This document shows positions 52,701-58,700 of a stretch of DNA of 64,000 nucleotides, in pieces. Source of the stretch: Symsagittifera roscoffensis (lineage: Eukaryota > Xenacoelomorpha > Acoela > Convolutidae). The position numbers were made by a program, and so were the translations under genes. Within the stretch, counting starts at the first letter, position 1. Each line of letters begins with the position of its first letter. The stretch covers positions 32,465,704-32,529,703 of the forward strand of contig NC_087070.1 of the NCBI RefSeq assembly GCF_963678635.1, written 5' to 3'. The notes beneath the pieces were generated by a model. That model was not told where the DNA came from and searched no databases. It saw nothing but the letters and a program-made list of their open reading frames with translations.

Positions 52701-55700
52701 TAAGCACTAATTGCGCTTTAGACAAAATACTAGTACAGATTATAAATGACTAAATGTGAGTTTTAAAATTTGATTGAGTTTAGCTGTCCCCTTCCATAAA
52801 TTTTTCCAGCTCGGCGTTGAAAATTTCACTATCTAAGTCGATGTAATTTTCAAAACAGTTCACGGCATCTCTCAGAGAATCGTCAGTAGAGGCGATGGAG
52901 AATCGATCAGGAGATTGGGTGTAAGCTAGGTCCGGTGTACTGTCTTCCGGTAGTGTGTTGCAAATGTTGATCTGATTATCCAAGGGATTCTCTCTGAAAG
53001 TTTGTGTGGGGGAGCTCGAGCTGTCATCCACGTCCAGAGATATAGGATTAATAGCGGAGCCTGGTTGGTTTTCTCGCTCATCTAGAATATCTATGAAATA
53101 TCGCTTACCATAGAATTTAGGGGGGCCAACATTTCGGCTTGAACGTCTTAAAATAAGTTCGTTACCGGTGGTATTAGTTTCCTTAGGATGTCTATCCTCG
53201 CTGGTTCCAATTTCGTCTGAGGAGTCCTCTATTTCGAAAACTGGGAAATCGACCGGTTTCTCTCCCACCAATGGTTTTGTCCAATCCGAAGGAATGTTTG
53301 GCGGCTCCGTTGTCGTAGCCGTAGAAGGTTCGTCAGGTGGATGTGAGGTAGTTTGAAGTGCTGGTTTTATACTAATTGGGCATTCCGCTGTGTCCGAGGG
53401 TTGAGATTGTTCGTCTAAAATCTCAGGTTTTATATTAGTTTGATATGTTTTAGGGTCTAATGATGAGGTAGGTTCTTTTTTAAAATTGTCGTTATCTGAA
53501 ATGAAGCGTTTTCTTATCATTTCTCTACATGGGAAACCTCCCGCAATCCATTCCCAATCGCTAATGTCCGACGTATCCGACGGAATAAACATTGATTCGT
53601 CACCTGCTAGGTATCCAGTATTCGACGTCGAGGCTTTATTTTGGTTCTTCTTCGATTTGTTGGATTTTGAAGGCTTGTTCGTTCCTCTAGATCTGGTGGT
53701 GGCCGGGGTGAGCGACACTGTTTGTCTTCCTGACTTAGTGTCTGGTTTCCGCGTCTGTTGTTTCTTCGATTTGTATGACTTTCTTGGACCTACTTGTAAA
53801 TCACCGTTAGAGAAAAAAGGAAAGGAGATATTTCCTTTGAATGAACGAATTGTAGAAGATTTAGACTTTGGAATGGCGATGTCCGATTTTCTAATAATTT
53901 TTCCGTCGGATAATTCAACCGTGGATTTTGTTGAGTTTATTATTTTCTGACCTAGTTGTTTATAGAAGGGATTTCCGTTTATACTTCTGTTAGTTTTCCG
54001 TAGTAATTTACCTTTAAACGGACTGTTTAAGGACACTCGGGCTGATTGAGGTTTTGAAGTAGTGGGAAGATCTGAATCATAGCCTTTCTCCAATGGTGAC
54101 TGGTTCTTATTCGGTATGAGGGAGTCTTTGTATCCGTCCTCTACCCGATCGTCAGCGTTCCAGTCGAGGGCCCTTTCTCTGCTTAAGATCGACTTCCCTT
54201 TGTCTAAAAATCCACCGGATAAATTATTAGATGCCAATTGCTTCCAGATCATGTTCGGTTTTCTATTAAAGTGTATTTCGAACGGTGAGCATTTAATTTT
54301 AGATTGGAAGGAAGATCGTAGATTCCAAATGATTTTCGAAATGGCGGTTTGTAATGTGGGTTTTTGTTGATCCAGTGACATTGCTAATAATTTGATTTTT
54401 ACAGTATGAAAAAGTTTTTCTACAAGACCGTTAGAACGATGGTCCCCAACTGTACAGAATATTAGTTTGATATTAAGAGAATTGCAAAATAATTTAAAAT
54501 CCTGACTAGTAAAGCAGGATGCGTGGTCGACCCGAATAGATTTTGGAATCCCATGGAGATAAAAATAATCTTGAAGAAATTCGATTACTGTGTTTGATGA
54601 CGTTGAAGATATAATTTTTGCTGAAGGGAATTTTGAAAAACGGTCTATACACAATAAGATGTATTTATTGTTTCGCAGTTGTTATCTAGTGGGCGGGCAA
54701 AATCAAGATTTATTTCCTCATTAGGTTCAAATAAGGTGGGAAGTTCACTAATTTGTGAAGTTGGAATAATGCTTTTTATGTTCTTACCGGTTTGCGTGCA
54801 TTGTGTGCAATTAATCCCGTGGAAGTAAATTTGTCGATATATGTGTGGCCACCAAATGTATTGTGCCAAGTATTTCATACCGAATTGGCCAGGGTGAGAT
54901 TCATGTAATGTTTTTAAAACGGCGTTTCTAAGTGTAAACGGAATAACTAGTTTTCCATCCATATATAATAGTCCGTCGGATTCATGGAGTTCTTTCGAAA
55001 ATTGGTGAAGATAACGGGAATTTGCATTGATGTTATCTACTTTTTTCTGTAGAGCTTTAACAATTGGGTTTAATAATTCATCATCTTCCGTTAATAAAGC
55101 GACCAATTTTGCATTGAATAATGTATTTAAATCCAAAGGTCTTTCGGGTAACTTGAAAGTGGAAGGATTTACTACAATTTGGTTATTTGACATATTTACA
55201 CTATTTATAAGTTTGAGATCCGAAGGATTACTAATTAAGCTACTGTTAAGGATTAAAAAATAGATAAAGGCTGAATTTGATAGGATACTTTTAGTAAAAT
55301 CAGTGTTTGAGAAATCCGAAGGAATACATTTAGAATTACAAAGTTCTGTTCTATAATGTTTTTGATTGCAGATTGAAATGGAAGAGCTGACGAAATTCAA
55401 TGCTGTGATTATTACGTGATTTCGTAATTTCATGTAATGGGAATTTTCCGAAATCGAATTAATTGAATTACGTAATGGATTTTCATTATCCGAAGGATTG
55501 AGTGCACTATATATTTTTTTGGTAGTAGCAACTACAAATTCTTCGTCGTAGTGTGATGAGGGAATTGCTTTACCCGAAGGAGTTCTTGAAATTAAGTCTG
55601 TAAAACCCATATCTTTTCCCGCTAAGTGTTTGATAGTAAAATTGAATGGTAGGAGACGAGCTACCCATCTTGTCAATCGGCTATGGTATGTTTTGTTTCC

Positions 55701-58700
55701 GTGATTTGGTGACAAAGCGGAAAGGAGAGCTTTGTGGTCGGTGATAATTTCAAATTCGGAGCCATAGAGATAATTTTTGTAATGTTCAACCGCCCATACA
55801 ACTCCTAATAACTCTAATTCGTTTGTTGAATATTTCGATTCGTGCGGATTTAAAAATCTTGAAGCAAATGACACTGTTTTCCAAACTTTCTCATGAAGTT
55901 GTTCAAGGGATGCACCTAATCCATTATGTGAAGCATCTGTTTTTACTCTCATGGGCTTTTTTACGTCGAAATGAGTGTTTTCGGTAAGATTTACTATTTC
56001 AGATTTAATCTTGACGAAAGCTTTTGAGTGATCTTCATTCCAAAGGAAAATTGACTTCTTGTTTAAAAGAGGTCTAAGCGGGCTTCCGAGGGATGCTAGA
56101 TTTGGTACGAATTTAATGTACTGATTAGTTGACCCGAAGAATGATCTTAATTCTTTTAGATTCTTTGGGGTTGGAATATCTTTGATTGCCTTGGTTGCGA
56201 TGGGGCGATTCCGGATTTCGATATTGTAAAACCGAGCCATTCAATTTCTTTTTGGAAGAATTTACACTTCGACCATTTAACTGCGAAATTGTAAGTGTCT
56301 AACGTTGATAAAATTTTGTAAACGATTTTCTTGTGATCGTTAAAACTTCCTTTGGAAGCGACTAATATATCGTCGAGGTAGCAATTTGTAAAAGGAATGT
56401 TTCCCAAAGTTGAGTCCATGACTCTCTGAAACTCGTTTGGCATATCGCCGAGTCCGTAAAAACCCGTTAAAAATTGATAAGTGCCTGTTATATCTCCGCC
56501 GACTAGACTAAAGTTGCATTGGCTGCTAGTAAAATTGTCCAGTGCGAGTTGACTATATGCGTTCTTTAGGTCTAGGTTTGTAAACCATACTTCTCCGGCG
56601 GAATTGTCCGAAATTTGAGCCGCCACGTTATCAACTAGTTCGTGTATATTAGGCATCTGATATTTGTTCTTGTATATTTGTTTGTTGATGAATTTTGAAT
56701 CAAGGGCTAGCTTTATCGATTTGTCTTTTTTACAAGTAATAACTATCGGACTAATAAATCTGTCCTTGTCACAGTTTTCTAATTTTTTGATGTGTCCTTC
56801 GGATTTAAGCCTGTATAATTCTGTTTTTACTGAGTCTAGTAAGTGTAAAGGGACCCTCCTGCCTTTTAGTTGAATTGGCTTTAATGGTTCATGAAAATGT
56901 GTTATTTTTGTTTGATTCTTTATTTTTCCAATCCGAAGGAATAGTTGTTTGAAGGTTTTTCCAATCATTTCTATTTCATTATCTATGTCAAGTGAAGTAA
57001 CGGAATTGATAAACTTACAAGTTCTCTTGTTGGTGAGTGTTGCGTATTGTTTTTGTGAAACTTCGATTCCGACTTTTGGTAAATTGTTTCCCAAGATGTT
57101 TCTTTCATGACCTTGAGTTAGAAAGAAGTGGCATTCCTTGTGAGACCATCCATTTGAGAAAATTGGGACAATTACTTTTCCAGTGATATTTATTGCATTG
57201 TTCGTAAATCCACAATAGAGTTCCTTGGTAGCTTTATCCACTGGATATATTTTCACGTAGGGGTCTCGTAGTCTCAACTCGTGTAACACATTCTGTTTAA
57301 GGAAGCTTACAGGGCTTGCTGAATCCACCTGTATGTTCAGAATTACTTGGTTTTCATTTCCTAAGCCGATATTTAGTAGTTTCTTCATCTCCTTTCCTTG
57401 ATCATCGTAGATAGTTGTTACGTTTAATACTGAGTAATCGTCGTTATCGCTTTGTCCAGACTCTGACCATGCATTTATTACTCCACAGCATTCTCTATTA
57501 GCGTGGTCAATATGTACATCTGGTTGTTCCGAAGGATAATGATGATCCGTATTATTTACAATTTGGCTATCCACAATATTTACATTTTTACGGCGTGATT
57601 TACAAAATCTAGTAAAATGTCCTCGATATTTACAAGTCGTACATGTTGTATCTTTAGCAGGGCAAACCGCTAGATGTCCTTTTGTAAAACTTCCGCCGCA
57701 TTTCATACATGTGTTGTTTCTTTCGATGTTTAGGGTGGGTTCTCTTTTTACATTAAAGTGATTAAAAGATTTGTTGGAAGAATATCTGCTGGATTTAAAA
57801 GTACTCGTCATCTTTATGTGGTTTGTAATTCCTTTTTCATCAATCAGGGCTACGTTTAAGGCTTCTAATGGCGGTAAGGTTTCCGTGAGAAGTTTCCGTT
57901 GGATATCTGAATTCTTCATGTTATTAATAAAAAATATCTCTAATCCATTCGTCTTCTCCTGTGGGAATGTTACATCGTTTTGCCATTTCAGCCAGTGCCC
58001 CCCAGAATTGTTCTAATGATTCTCTGTCCCTCTGTTTTCTGTTTAAGAGTTTGTGTCTTTCGAAGGTTATGTTTGTTTTTCTCACAAAAGCTGTGGACAA
58101 ATTGTCCCAAAATTCTTTGAAAGAAATTTGTAGAACTTTGACTCTTGTGAACTTCTGGCCGAATATTTTCTTTCCTTCGTTTCCAAGGGCTAGATAAAGT
58201 ATGGATCTTAGTTTTTTGTCCGCCTCTTCCAGTCTCATACCGTTGAATTTCTTGGTTTCTAACTTTATTGAGGCCATTTCTTCATCATCGAATCTCTTTT
58301 GTTCTTGGATATTCCTCTCGATGCGTGATGTTTTTTGAGCGTCGGATTCGTTTTCCGGCGGATTTTCCAATGTTGGGGGAGGTGGGTGATATCGTTCCGT
58401 TGGATTCAAGAGATTTTCGATGTCGATATTCTCTTTTGCGATTAACGCTAGCTGGAATAGATCGCTCCACTCTTCCCAAGGAATTGGTGGGTCCACTGTG
58501 TGGTTCTGCCAAAATGAAGGTATACCTCTCACGTTTGATTCGTTGCTGTTTGACTGCGCCATGATAAAATGTTCCTTTGTTACGGTTAATTCTACTTAGT
58601 TACAAATAAGATATGTTTAAAAAGTGAATTAATCTCTAAGTTAAAACATTAAAATAGTGAGCGGTCATTCTCTCCGTCGGAGAGAATGAGGATAGCAAGG

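Noticed and set aside
53168-58564. Plus-strand open frames across the LTR element
   Set aside because: Shadows of the minus-strand retroelement coding sequence, with no independent motif.
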